From: Flammeovirga sp. SJP92
GTDB taxonomy: Bacteria; Bacteroidota; Bacteroidia; Cytophagales; Flammeovirgaceae
DNA length: 64,000 bases
Direction of reading: 5' to 3'
Assembly (NCBI RefSeq): GCF_001583495.1
Contig: NZ_LQAQ01000093.1
Span: forward strand, 124,001-188,000
Under the pieces are notes generated by a model. It was not told the DNA's origin. It saw only the letters and a program-made list of their open reading frames with translations, and did no database searches. A program made the translations under genes and the position numbers. This document shows, one piece after another, positions 15,975-23,618 of this stretch (its first letter is position 1; the number at the start of each line of letters is the position of its first letter).

Positions 15975-15992
15975 AATGCAAACGTTTGCATT
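15975..15992. promoter_or_regulatory. LacI-family operator palindrome in the lacI-fucI intergenic region
   Basis: AATGCAAACGTTTGCATT is a perfect 18-bp palindrome with the central CG expected of LacI/GalR operators. It lies 49 bp upstream of the LacI-type gene and ~206 bp upstream of fucI. Confidence 0.7.
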
Positions 15993-16108
15993 GTCTTTTC
16001 ATTTTCAGCCCTCTATAATTGTATCATCAACACGAAACAAACAACAATAGGTAACTCTTCAAAAATCTGAAATGAAATGTTGATCAAATGCATATGTATA
16101 AAACATAT

Positions 16109-16148
16109 ACTAAGTTTTTGAGGAGGACATCGGAACTTAGTACTAAGT
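16109..16148. promoter_or_regulatory. Candidate GntR (FucR) operator upstream of fucI
   Basis: ACTTAGTACTAAGT (16135-16148) is a perfect 14-bp palindrome ending 50 bp before the fucI ATG. A half-site ACTAAGT occurs at 16109-16115. The core AGTACTAAGT recurs at ~5281-5290 upstream of the DUF6786-like gene. Assignment to the GntR-type regulator encoded at 19595 is inference. Confidence 0.45.
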
Positions 16149-16197
16149 CAAAAGGATTTCATGATTTTGCCTTGGTACTGCATATATAAATACAATT

Positions 16198-17976
16198 ATG
16201 ATCTTAACAGCATCTAACTTACCAAAGATTGGTATCCGTCCTACAATTGACGGCAGACTAGGAGGCGTTCGTGAAAGCCTTGAAGAACAAACAATGGCAA
16301 TGGCGAAAACCGTTCAGAAGTTCTTAGAAGAAAACCTAAAATACCCAACAGGTGAAGCTGTACAATGTGTAATTGCAGATTCGACAATTGGTAGAGTAAG
16401 AGAAGCAGCAGAATGTGCTGAAAAATTCGCAAAAGAAAACGTGGGTGTGTCTATCACTGTAACGCCATGCTGGTGCTATGGTAGTGAAACAATTGATATG
16501 ACACCACACATTCCTAAAGCAATTTGGGGATTCAATGGTACAGAAAGACCAGGTGCTGTGTACTTAGCGGCGGCATTAGCGGGTCACTCACAAAAAGGTG
16601 TTCCAGCATTCAGTATTTACTCTCATGAAGTACAAGAAGCTGGTGATACAAATATTCCTTCTGACGTTCAAGCGAAATTATTAAAGTTTGCGAAGTCAGG
16701 TTTAGCAGTTTCTATCATGAAAGGTAAGTCGTATCTTTCTATTGGTTCGGTATCAATGGGTATCGCTGGATCAATCGTGGATGAGACTTTCTTCCAAGAA
16801 TACCTTGGCATGAGAAACGAATATGTAGATATGTCTGAGATCTCAAGACGTATCGAAGAAAACATTTTCGATCAAGCAGAATATGAAAAAGCATTGGCTT
16901 GGACAAAAGAATACTGTGAGGAAGGTGTTGACTTAAACGAAGACGGTGTTAAGAGAACAGATGCTGAAAAAGCGAAAATCTGGGAGAAAGTTGTGAAAAT
17001 GACTTTGATCTGTAAAGATTTAATGCAAGGCAACGATAAATTAAAAGAGGCAGGATTTGGTGAAGAGGCTTTAGGTCACAATGCCATTGCGGCTGGTTTC
17101 CAAGGACAAAGACAATGGACTGACTTCCAACCAAACGGTGACTTTATGGAAGCGATCTTAAACTCTTCGTTCGACTGGAATGGTATTAGAAATCCATACA
17201 TGATGGCTACGGAAAATGACGCATTAAACGGTGTTTCTATGCTATTCGGATACCTATTAACCAACCAAGCACAAGTATTCTGTGACGTTAGAACGTTCTG
17301 GTCTGCGGACTCTATCGAAAGAGTAACTGGCGAGCGTTTAGAAGGTTTGGCAGGTAATGGTGTGATCCACTTGATCAACTCAGGTTCTGCTACTTTAGAC
17401 GGTACTGGTCAGCAATCAGATGCAGAAGGCAACCCAGTAATGAAACCGTTCTGGGATATTACAGAAGAGGAAAAAGAAAAATGCTTGCTGAATACGAAAT
17501 GGCCTGCCGCCATTCACGAATACTTCCGTGGCGGTGGCTATTCTTCTCAGTTCTTAACGAAAGGTGGAATGCCTGTAACAATGGCGAGAATCAACATCAT
17601 CAAAGGTATCGGTCCTGTACTTCAGTTGGCTGAAGGATGGAGTGTTGATCTTCCTGACCATGTACACAAAGCATTAGACCAAAGAACTAACGAAACTTGG
17701 CCTACTACTTGGTTCGTTCCAAGATTAACAGGTGAAGGTGCGTTCAAAGACGTTTATTCAGTAATGGCGAACTGGGGTGCAAATCACGGTGCATTCTCTT
17801 ACGGTCACTATGGCGAAGAATTAATCACTTTAGCGTCAATGCTTAGAATTCCAGTTTGTATGCACAACGTGGATACGAACAACGTTTTCAGACCTAGCTC
17901 ATGGGCTGGTCATGGAATGGATGCTGAAGGGGCCGATTACAGAGCTTGCTCTAATTACGGGCCTTTATATAAATAG
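16198..17976 (+). CDS. fucI: L-fucose isomerase
   Basis: 592 residues, the same size as E. coli FucI (591), with very high similarity throughout: [71 protein letters not shown] (metal Glu), VFCDVRTFW (metal Asp) and [15 protein letters not shown] (metal His). It converts L-fucose to L-fuculose with Mn2+ in the cytosol, usually as a hexamer. It is the first gene of a plus-strand run fucI-fucK-gntR, divergent from the LacI-type regulator. Two operator candidates lie upstream and an intrinsic terminator follows, before fucK. Confidence 0.97.
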   Translation: MILTASNLPKIGIRPTIDGRLGGVRESLEEQTMAMAKTVQKFLEENLKYPTGEAVQCVIADSTIGRVREAAECAEKFAKENVGVSITVTPCWCYGSETIDMTPHIPKAIWGFNGTERPGAVYLAAALAGHSQKGVPAFSIYSHEVQEAGDTNIPSDVQAKLLKFAKSGLAVSIMKGKSYLSIGSVSMGIAGSIVDETFFQEYLGMRNEYVDMSEISRRIEENIFDQAEYEKALAWTKEYCEEGVDLNEDGVKRTDAEKAKIWEKVVKMTLICKDLMQGNDKLKEAGFGEEALGHNAIAAGFQGQRQWTDFQPNGDFMEAILNSSFDWNGIRNPYMMATENDALNGVSMLFGYLLTNQAQVFCDVRTFWSADSIERVTGERLEGLAGNGVIHLINSGSATLDGTGQQSDAEGNPVMKPFWDITEEEKEKCLLNTKWPAAIHEYFRGGGYSSQFLTKGGMPVTMARINIIKGIGPVLQLAEGWSVDLPDHVHKALDQRTNETWPTTWFVPRLTGEGAFKDVYSVMANWGANHGAFSYGHYGEELITLASMLRIPVCMHNVDTNNVFRPSSWAGHGMDAEGADYRACSNYGPLYK

Positions 17977-17992
17977 GAAGACTATCATCACT

Positions 17993-18020
17993 AAAGGCTA
18001 TCAATTTTGGTAGCCTTTTT
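17993..18020 (+). terminator. Intrinsic terminator or attenuator between fucI and fucK
   Basis: AAAGGCTATC pairs with GGTAGCCTTT (one G-T pair) around an AATTTT loop, followed by a run of T. It lies between the fucI stop (17976) and the fucK ATG (18043), so transcripts should partly end after fucI. Confidence 0.7.
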
Positions 18021-18042
18021 TCATTCAAAATTTTATTCTATT

Positions 18043-19440
18043 ATGACTAAAGATTTAGCCGTTGTTCTGGATTGTGGAGCAACAAATATCAGAGCCATTA
18101 TCCTTGATAAAGAAGGACACGTAGTTGCAAAATATGCTGTGAATAATAACTCTAGACCTGATCCTTCGAACGAAAATTATACGATCTGGGACATTGAGGA
18201 AATTATGGACAAGCTAAGCTACTGTTCTCAAAAAGTCATTGAATTAGTAGACCATAAAAGAATTGCAAGCATAGGTATCAGTACATTCGGTGTAGATGGT
18301 GCTTTTGTGGGAGAAGATGGACAGTTATTAAGCCCAGTAATTTCATGGAAATGTCAGCGTACCATTCCAGTACTTGATACTATAGATAAGTATTTTTCTA
18401 AAGAAGATTTATTGATGAAAACAGGTGTGGGAGCATTCAGTTTTAATACCATCAATAAAATGATCTGGTACAAGGAAAACCAAGCGGAAACGATTTTGGA
18501 AGCGAAGCACTGGTTGTTTATTTCTTCTTTGATTGGATATAAATTGACAGATCAGTTCTATACAGATCACACCATGGCCGGTACTGCTCAGTTATGTAAT
18601 TTAGTGTCTCAAGATTTCGATCAAGAGATTTTAGATAAAATTGGTTTAGACCGCGACCTTTTCCCTGAAATGAAATATGCAGGAGAAAAAGTGGGTGAAT
18701 TAAATCAAAGTGGTGCTCAGTTATTGGGTCTTCCTGAAGGAATTCCTGTAAAGAGTATTGGTCACGATACACAGTTTGCTTTATTCGGTGCAGGTGTTGA
18801 TCTTACAAACGCTGTATTAAGTTCGGGTACATGGGAAATCTTAATGGTACAAGCCAAAGAAGTGAACCTAAAACCAGAATTAGCAAAACACGGAATCACA
18901 GTTGAGTTTGACCCTGCCAAAGGACAATACAACATCGGTCTTCAGTGGATGGCATCTGCCAATATCGAATGGGTAAAAAATACTTTCTTTGCAGACCTTG
19001 CTGATGATGTGGTATACCAAACGATGATCTCAGAAGCCATGAAATCTGATTTGGAAACTGACGTTTATCAACCAAAGTTACAGCCGGATCAAACGATCAA
19101 TATTTCTTCATTGGAGCTTTCTTCTAATCGTGGAGACATCTTTAAGTCATGTATGCAAAGCTTAAGTAAGCAATTGAAAAAAGCAGTAAGCATATTGGAA
19201 GAAGTGGGCAACTTCAAAGTAGAGCAAATCACCGTTGTAGGTGGTGGTGCCAAAAACGATTATTGGAATCAATTGAAGTCCAATCAGACTAATTTGAAGA
19301 TCCAAACCATTCAAGAAAAAGAAACAACCGTATTAGGTGCTTCTTTCTTCTTATTTGACGAAACTGCTGAGACTATTAGATCCAATTATCAATATAGTTT
19401 TACCAATTTTGTACCTCAAGATGATACGATTCTAGCATAA
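18043..19440 (+). CDS. fucK: L-fuculokinase
   Basis: 465 residues, FGGY carbohydrate kinase family. Key matches to FucK: VVLDCGATNIRAIILDKEG (phosphate-1 loop), STFGVDGAFV, ISWKCQRT, GVGAFSFNT, GHDTQFALFGAG and SSGTWEILMV, with the C-terminal adenosine motif VVGGGAKNDYWNQ. It phosphorylates L-fuculose to L-fuculose-1-phosphate for the aldolase at 2277. I start at ATG 18043 (MTKDLAVVLDCG); an upstream in-frame TTG at 18007 falls within the preceding terminator. It lies 66 bp after fucI and is followed by a strong hairpin before the GntR-type gene. Confidence 0.93.
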   Translation: MTKDLAVVLDCGATNIRAIILDKEGHVVAKYAVNNNSRPDPSNENYTIWDIEEIMDKLSYCSQKVIELVDHKRIASIGISTFGVDGAFVGEDGQLLSPVISWKCQRTIPVLDTIDKYFSKEDLLMKTGVGAFSFNTINKMIWYKENQAETILEAKHWLFISSLIGYKLTDQFYTDHTMAGTAQLCNLVSQDFDQEILDKIGLDRDLFPEMKYAGEKVGELNQSGAQLLGLPEGIPVKSIGHDTQFALFGAGVDLTNAVLSSGTWEILMVQAKEVNLKPELAKHGITVEFDPAKGQYNIGLQWMASANIEWVKNTFFADLADDVVYQTMISEAMKSDLETDVYQPKLQPDQTINISSLELSSNRGDIFKSCMQSLSKQLKKAVSILEEVGNFKVEQITVVGGGAKNDYWNQLKSNQTNLKIQTIQEKETTVLGASFFLFDETAETIRSNYQYSFTNFVPQDDTILA

Positions 19441-19447
19441 TTTTGAT

Positions 19448-19502
19448 AAAATAATATTCGAAGTATAAAAAATCGTACATTTTATACTCCGAATATTATT
19501 TT
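19448..19502. terminator. Strong bidirectional hairpin after fucK
   Basis: A 23-bp stem (19448-19470 with 19480-19502) has a single mismatch and a 9-nt loop; A-run and T-run at its base allow termination on either strand. It separates fucK from the GntR-type regulator gene. Confidence 0.75.
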
Positions 19503-19594
19503 CTATTTCTTTTTGAAAATTTCTACTTAACTTCATAGCATAACGAAATGGAGTTGGAACACTCAACTATCAATAAACACCTACCGAATAAATA

Positions 19595-20641
19595 ATGGCT
19601 GATTACATTGAACAGTTATATACCGTTTTTCAAGAAGAAAGTAAACAGAATGTACCCAAGTATGTTCAATTAAGTAATACGTTCAAAAACCTAATCAAGC
19701 TTGGCGTCCTGCAATCAGAGGACCGCATGCCTTCTTTCAATGAGTTGATCTTTAATTTAGATGTATCAAAAGATACGATAGAGAAAGCTTATAAAATTCT
19801 GAAGGAAGAACATTACATTATCAGTGTTAGAGGCAAGGGTACTTTTGTCATGAGTAATTCTTCTCTGGGAAAAGCGAAAGTATTGCTCATCTTCAATAAA
19901 ATGAGTAGTTCCAAAAAAAAGCTTTATGAGTCTTTTGTCAAAACTTCTGAAAACCATCTGGAAACAGACCTCCTTTTACACAACGGCAGTTTATCACATC
20001 TGAAAAAAATTATCTCAGATCAGAAAAACAATTACCATTACTTTGGTATCATCCCCATTTTCAATCAAGTGGATGATATTGATGTAGAAAAGGTTCTCCA
20101 ACTTTTACCCTCCCACCAACTTTTACTTTTAGGAAGAGCAGAAAACAACCTCAGTAAAGTTATACCTAGTGTTTATGAAGATTTTTCAGAAGACATTTTC
20201 AATACACTTCAGCAAAACATCAAACCTATTTTAAATTTCGAGAAACTGCACTTGGTTATCGCAAAAGACAGCACTCGTGCTTTAAGAGATATTTGGTCTG
20301 GCTTTGTCCGTTTTTGCATCCACTTTAATATTCCCTACACAGTCACTTCTCAATTTAATGTGGGGGAAATAGTAAAAGACACCTTATACATAAGCACAGA
20401 TGATCAAGACCTTACCAACATTGTCAAAGATTGTAAGGCCAATAATTTTGTATTGAGCAAAGATGTAGGGATCATCTCTTATAATGATTCTCCATTGAAA
20501 GAAGTGGTTGGCGGTGATGGTATCACTGTGATTACAGCATCTTTTAGAGATATGGGAAAAATTGCCGCACTTCAGATTATCAATAAGAAGCTGGAGAGTG
20601 TGAAGGTTCCATTTTTGATGAAGAGGAGGGGATCTTTGTAG
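19595..20641 (+). CDS. fucR: GntR-family regulator with sugar-binding C-terminal domain, FucR-like
   Basis: 348 residues. The N-terminal winged helix is of GntR type (VPKYVQLSNTFKNLIKLGVLQ, RMPSFNELIFNLDVSKDTIEKAYKILKEEHYI, RGKGTFVMSN; about residues 20-88). The C-terminal part is a LacI/periplasmic-binding-like sensor (DVGIISYNDSPLKEV) rather than FadR- or UTRA-type. The same architecture and locus position is known for the Bacteroides FucR regulator of fucose genes. It would be a second regulator of the locus beside the LacI-type protein. A strong hairpin separates it from fucK, so it probably has its own promoter. Confidence 0.8.
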   Translation: MADYIEQLYTVFQEESKQNVPKYVQLSNTFKNLIKLGVLQSEDRMPSFNELIFNLDVSKDTIEKAYKILKEEHYIISVRGKGTFVMSNSSLGKAKVLLIFNKMSSSKKKLYESFVKTSENHLETDLLLHNGSLSHLKKIISDQKNNYHYFGIIPIFNQVDDIDVEKVLQLLPSHQLLLLGRAENNLSKVIPSVYEDFSEDIFNTLQQNIKPILNFEKLHLVIAKDSTRALRDIWSGFVRFCIHFNIPYTVTSQFNVGEIVKDTLYISTDDQDLTNIVKDCKANNFVLSKDVGIISYNDSPLKEVVGGDGITVITASFRDMGKIAALQIINKKLESVKVPFLMKRRGSL

Positions 20642-20672
20642 GAAAGGGTTAATTGAACTAGAGTTTAAACTA

Positions 20673-21083
20673 ATGAATTATTCTTTTTTATTTTTGATAA
20701 GCAGTTTACTGTTTGTTTTTAGTTTACTTCTTTCCGCAAATATTTGGATCTCTGATACAGATGAAACCACTCAATATCTTACTATTTTTTTCACTTTATT
20801 TTTTCTATATCTATTGATAAGAGTAATTAAAATTTATGTAAAAGTGGATTTAAATAGAAAAGATAAAACGCTACACGTAAAGAAGTTCTTTAGCTCAAAG
20901 ATTTATAAAATTGATGAGTTGATCAGATGGGAGGATCTATCAAATACATATAGAGTAAATTACAATCGAGTGGTATTATATTTCAAAGAGGAGAAGTTAG
21001 ATATTTTTGACCACTCGGATAGTCATGGGGTAAGCGAATTACATTATTATCTCAAAAAGCATTTTCAGGACTTTGAGAAATAG
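20673..21083 (+). CDS. Small membrane protein of unknown function
   Basis: 136 residues. Two N-terminal hydrophobic segments (about 4-25 and 34-52) are followed by a charged domain reading VDLNRKDKTLHVKKFFSSKIYKIDELIRWED, which looks like a small beta-rich domain facing the cytosol, similar in layout to PH-like bacterial membrane proteins. I do not recognise a named family. It follows the GntR gene by 31 bp on the same strand, so it may be co-transcribed, but its composition gives no link to fucose. It is convergent with the lipoprotein gene at 21129. Confidence 0.6.
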   Translation: MNYSFLFLISSLLFVFSLLLSANIWISDTDETTQYLTIFFTLFFLYLLIRVIKIYVKVDLNRKDKTLHVKKFFSSKIYKIDELIRWEDLSNTYRVNYNRVVLYFKEEKLDIFDHSDSHGVSELHYYLKKHFQDFEK

Positions 21084-21128
21084 AACTAAATATCAAATTT
21101 GATAAATGGACAAACCACCTATTTTGCA

Positions 21129-21578
21129 TTAAAAATTATTCTCTTGGCGATAAATCAAATACCACTCTTCTGCTATTTTTTCAAATTCCATCTCAAATGA
21201 GAACCCACAGTTTAGGCAGTAAATACCAAAAAATAATTTTCCATTCTCCTCATTTAGAACAATACTATCTTGATCGGCAATAGTATATGACTCCTTCATA
21301 TTTTCCAATTCATTTCTTAAATCCCAACGCATCATTGGCCATTGTTCTTTTGACCACTTTCGTTCCTCTTCATAACTATTATAACTTCCTGATATTGGAA
21401 ATTTAGTATGAGTGATTTGAAAAGCTGAATCTGAAATAAATTGATTATAAAAGGGGGCAAAAGTAGAATCCTTAAAGGCATATTGTGGAAAAGAAGTAGC
21501 CTCTTCATGCTGAACTTCTTTCTTTTCAAATGAACAAGAGAGCAATAGTATGCTAAAAAATAAAGGTAAGATTTTCAT
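21129..21578 (-). CDS. Hypothetical lipoprotein
   Basis: 149 residues with a lipoprotein signal peptide (FFSILLLSC, Cys15). The mature part is charged and aromatic-rich, with TKFPISGSYNSYEEERKWSKEQWP and NGKLFFGIYCLNCGFSFEMEFE. The two-cysteine CLNC motif could hold a disulfide or metal. No family recognised. It lies downstream of trpA on the same strand, but a hairpin terminator separates them, and it converges with the membrane protein gene at 20673. Confidence 0.6.
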   Translation of the reverse strand: MKILPLFFSILLLSCSFEKKEVQHEEATSFPQYAFKDSTFAPFYNQFISDSAFQITHTKFPISGSYNSYEEERKWSKEQWPMMRWDLRNELENMKESYTIADQDSIVLNEENGKLFFGIYCLNCGFSFEMEFEKIAEEWYLIYRQENNF

Positions 21579-21605
21579 TGAATGAGATTAAGATTTTTCA
21601 AAACA

Positions 21606-21642
21606 AAAAATGCTATCAAGCCTAAAACCCAATAGCATTTTT
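21606..21642 (-). terminator. Intrinsic terminator downstream of trpA
   Basis: AAAAATGCTAT (21606-21616) pairs with ATAGCATTTTT (21632-21642). On the minus strand it follows the trpA stop by 20 bp and ends in a T-run. Confidence 0.7.
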
Positions 21643-21661
21643 ATATCATAAAAAGAGAAAA

Positions 21662-22438
21662 CTATTCTCCTCTAATTCCTTTTACAAAAGTATTAATATC
21701 AGCAGGCAAGTCGTTTGACTCCTTGATCAATTTTACGAAAGCTGAACCGATGATAGCTCCGTTTGCGTAAGATGATGCTTGCTTGAATGACTGATTGTCT
21801 GAAATACCAAAACCGATCAATCTTGGGTTTTTCAAGTTCATGTCTTCAATTCTTTTGAAGTAATCAATCTGTGCATCAGAAATACCTGTTTTTGCACCTG
21901 TAACACTTGCAGAAGATACCATGTAGATAAATCCTTCAGTATTTTCGTCAATCTCGCGGATACGCTCTTCAGAAGTTTGAGGTGAGATCAAGAATGTGTT
22001 TCTGATACCGTGCTCATCAAACATCTTTTTCAAGTTCATTTGATATTCGATCATTGGCAAATCAGGTACAATAATACCGTCAATACCTACTCTTTGAGCA
22101 TCTCTACAGAAGTTCTCTAAACCGTATTGCATAATTGGGTTAAAGTAGCCCATTACAACCACTGGCACTTGAACTTCTTCTCTAAAACCCTCTAACTGTT
22201 CAAATAACTTATGCATAGTCATACCGCCATCCAAAGCCACTTGATTACTGTCTTGGATTGTAGGGCCATCCGCTACAGGATCTGAAAAGGGAATTCCAAT
22301 CTCAATCAAGTCTACACCTGAGTCTTGAAGTGCTTTAAGAATTACTCTTGTATCTTCTAATTTTGGAAAACCTGCTGTAAAATAAATGTTTAAGACGTCT
22401 TCTTTCTTTCTCTGAAATAATTCATCAATTCTATGCAT
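21662..22438 (-). CDS. trpA: Tryptophan synthase alpha subunit
   Basis: 258 residues from ATG 22438 (MHRIDELFQRK); a GTG at 22462 would add eight residues. TrpA cleaves indole-3-glycerol phosphate to indole and G3P and passes indole to TrpB. The catalytic Glu is in DLIEIGIPFSDPVADGP and the second catalytic Asp in the same DPVADGPTIQ loop. The phosphate-binding end includes GFGISD and GAIIGSAFVK. No trpB or other trp gene is adjacent, unlike the common trpEGDCFBA order, so this copy stands alone in the window, between a lipoprotein gene and the divergent dapF. Confidence 0.95.
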   Translation of the reverse strand: MHRIDELFQRKKEDVLNIYFTAGFPKLEDTRVILKALQDSGVDLIEIGIPFSDPVADGPTIQDSNQVALDGGMTMHKLFEQLEGFREEVQVPVVVMGYFNPIMQYGLENFCRDAQRVGIDGIIVPDLPMIEYQMNLKKMFDEHGIRNTFLISPQTSEERIREIDENTEGFIYMVSSASVTGAKTGISDAQIDYFKRIEDMNLKNPRLIGFGISDNQSFKQASSYANGAIIGSAFVKLIKESNDLPADINTFVKGIRGE

Positions 22439-22540
22439 AGTTCTATCTGTTTGTTTTGTCACGAAAGTTACGGATTAAACATCAAAGTAACACCCTTACG
22501 GTTTGAATTCTTGTCAGTAAACGCACACATCTACAATTAT

Positions 22541-22575
22541 TTGCTTTTTTTTCAATAATTATCTCAATATTTTTG
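22541..22575 (+). promoter_or_regulatory. Candidate Bacteroidota promoter for dapF
   Basis: A -7 element TATTTTTG (22568-22575) fits the consensus TAnnTTTG, with TTG at 22541-22543 as a possible -33 element; the 24-bp spacing is at the long end. It lies ~90 bp upstream of the dapF ATG. Confidence 0.35.
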
Positions 22576-22664
22576 TAGTGTAAAGGAACTATACTTGTGA
22601 ATAAATTTAAAATCACACCCATCCTTTCGATAATTTATAATAAATCATAGAATCTGATAACAAA

Positions 22665-23444
22665 ATGATAAACTTCTGGAAATACCAAGGCGCAGGAAAT
22701 GACTTTGTAATGATTGATGACAGAGACAATAAATTTGACATTAATGATTATAAAAAGGTGGCTTTCTTATGCGATAGAAGATTCGGTATTGGTGGCGACG
22801 GCCTTATCCTTATCCGCTTGAAGGAAGGATATGATTTTGATATGGTTTATTTTAATGCAGATGGACACCTTGGCTCTATGTGTGGCAACGGCGGTCGCTG
22901 TGCGGTACGTTTTGCACATACTTTAGGCTTGTTTGAAACAAAGACAAAGTTCTGGGCTGCGGATGGTGAACATGAAGCAGAGTTGGACGAATCCAATACA
23001 GTACATTTGAAAATGAACCCTCCTGGTGAGATTGAAATCAACCCTGATCACTATTTTATGGATACAGGTTCACCTCATTATGTACGTTTTGAAGAAACTT
23101 TGGAAAACTTCGATACGGTGGTAGAAGGAAAAGCAATCCGTCATAATGAGCGTTTCAATGAGGAAGGTACTAATGTCAACTTTGCAGAGGTGACAGGTGA
23201 CCAAGCATTGACAGTTTACACTTTCGAAAGAGGTGTAGAAGATGAAACCTTAGCATGTGGTACAGGTGTAACAGCTTGTGCAATTGCTGCCAATATTGAA
23301 AAAGGAATGTCTTCACCAATTGCCGTAAAAGTGAAAGGTGGTAATCTTGCCGTTGGATTTAACAAAGTAGAAGATAAAAAATACAACAACATCATTCTTT
23401 CAGGGCCAGCTACTCCTGTATTTGAAGGAAAGATTGATGCATAA
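22665..23444 (+). CDS. dapF: Diaminopimelate epimerase
   Basis: 259 residues, PLP-independent epimerase that converts LL- to meso-diaminopimelate for lysine and peptidoglycan synthesis. The paired catalytic cysteines are Cys73 in SMCGNGGRCA and Cys198 in LACGTGVTACA. GAGNDFVMID and FGIGGDGLI are further family landmarks. Length is close to the family norm (~270). It is monocistronic here, divergent from trpA, with a strong terminator 30 bp after its stop. Lysine-branch gene asd is also in the window (40798) but not linked. Confidence 0.97.
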   Translation: MINFWKYQGAGNDFVMIDDRDNKFDINDYKKVAFLCDRRFGIGGDGLILIRLKEGYDFDMVYFNADGHLGSMCGNGGRCAVRFAHTLGLFETKTKFWAADGEHEAELDESNTVHLKMNPPGEIEINPDHYFMDTGSPHYVRFEETLENFDTVVEGKAIRHNERFNEEGTNVNFAEVTGDQALTVYTFERGVEDETLACGTGVTACAIAANIEKGMSSPIAVKVKGGNLAVGFNKVEDKKYNNIILSGPATPVFEGKIDA

Positions 23445-23473
23445 ATGAGTGATTAAGTGAAATCTCTCTTTTG

Positions 23474-23521
23474 AAAAAATAGCCTTTATCCAAGAATTTT
23501 ATCTAGATAAAGGCTATTTTT
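23474..23521. terminator. Intrinsic terminator after dapF
   Basis: A 16-bp stem around AATAGCCTTTATC/GATAAAGGCTATT with A- and T-runs at the base (23474-23490 with 23506-23521), active on the plus strand and possibly both. Confidence 0.8.
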
Positions 23522-23618
23522 ATTCCTCAATATTTGGACAAAAGTAAACAAACTCCTAACTTCTATACAGTAGTCTTTTTTTACTAACCTCAGCAAACCA
23601 TTGCACGCATAAATAAAT

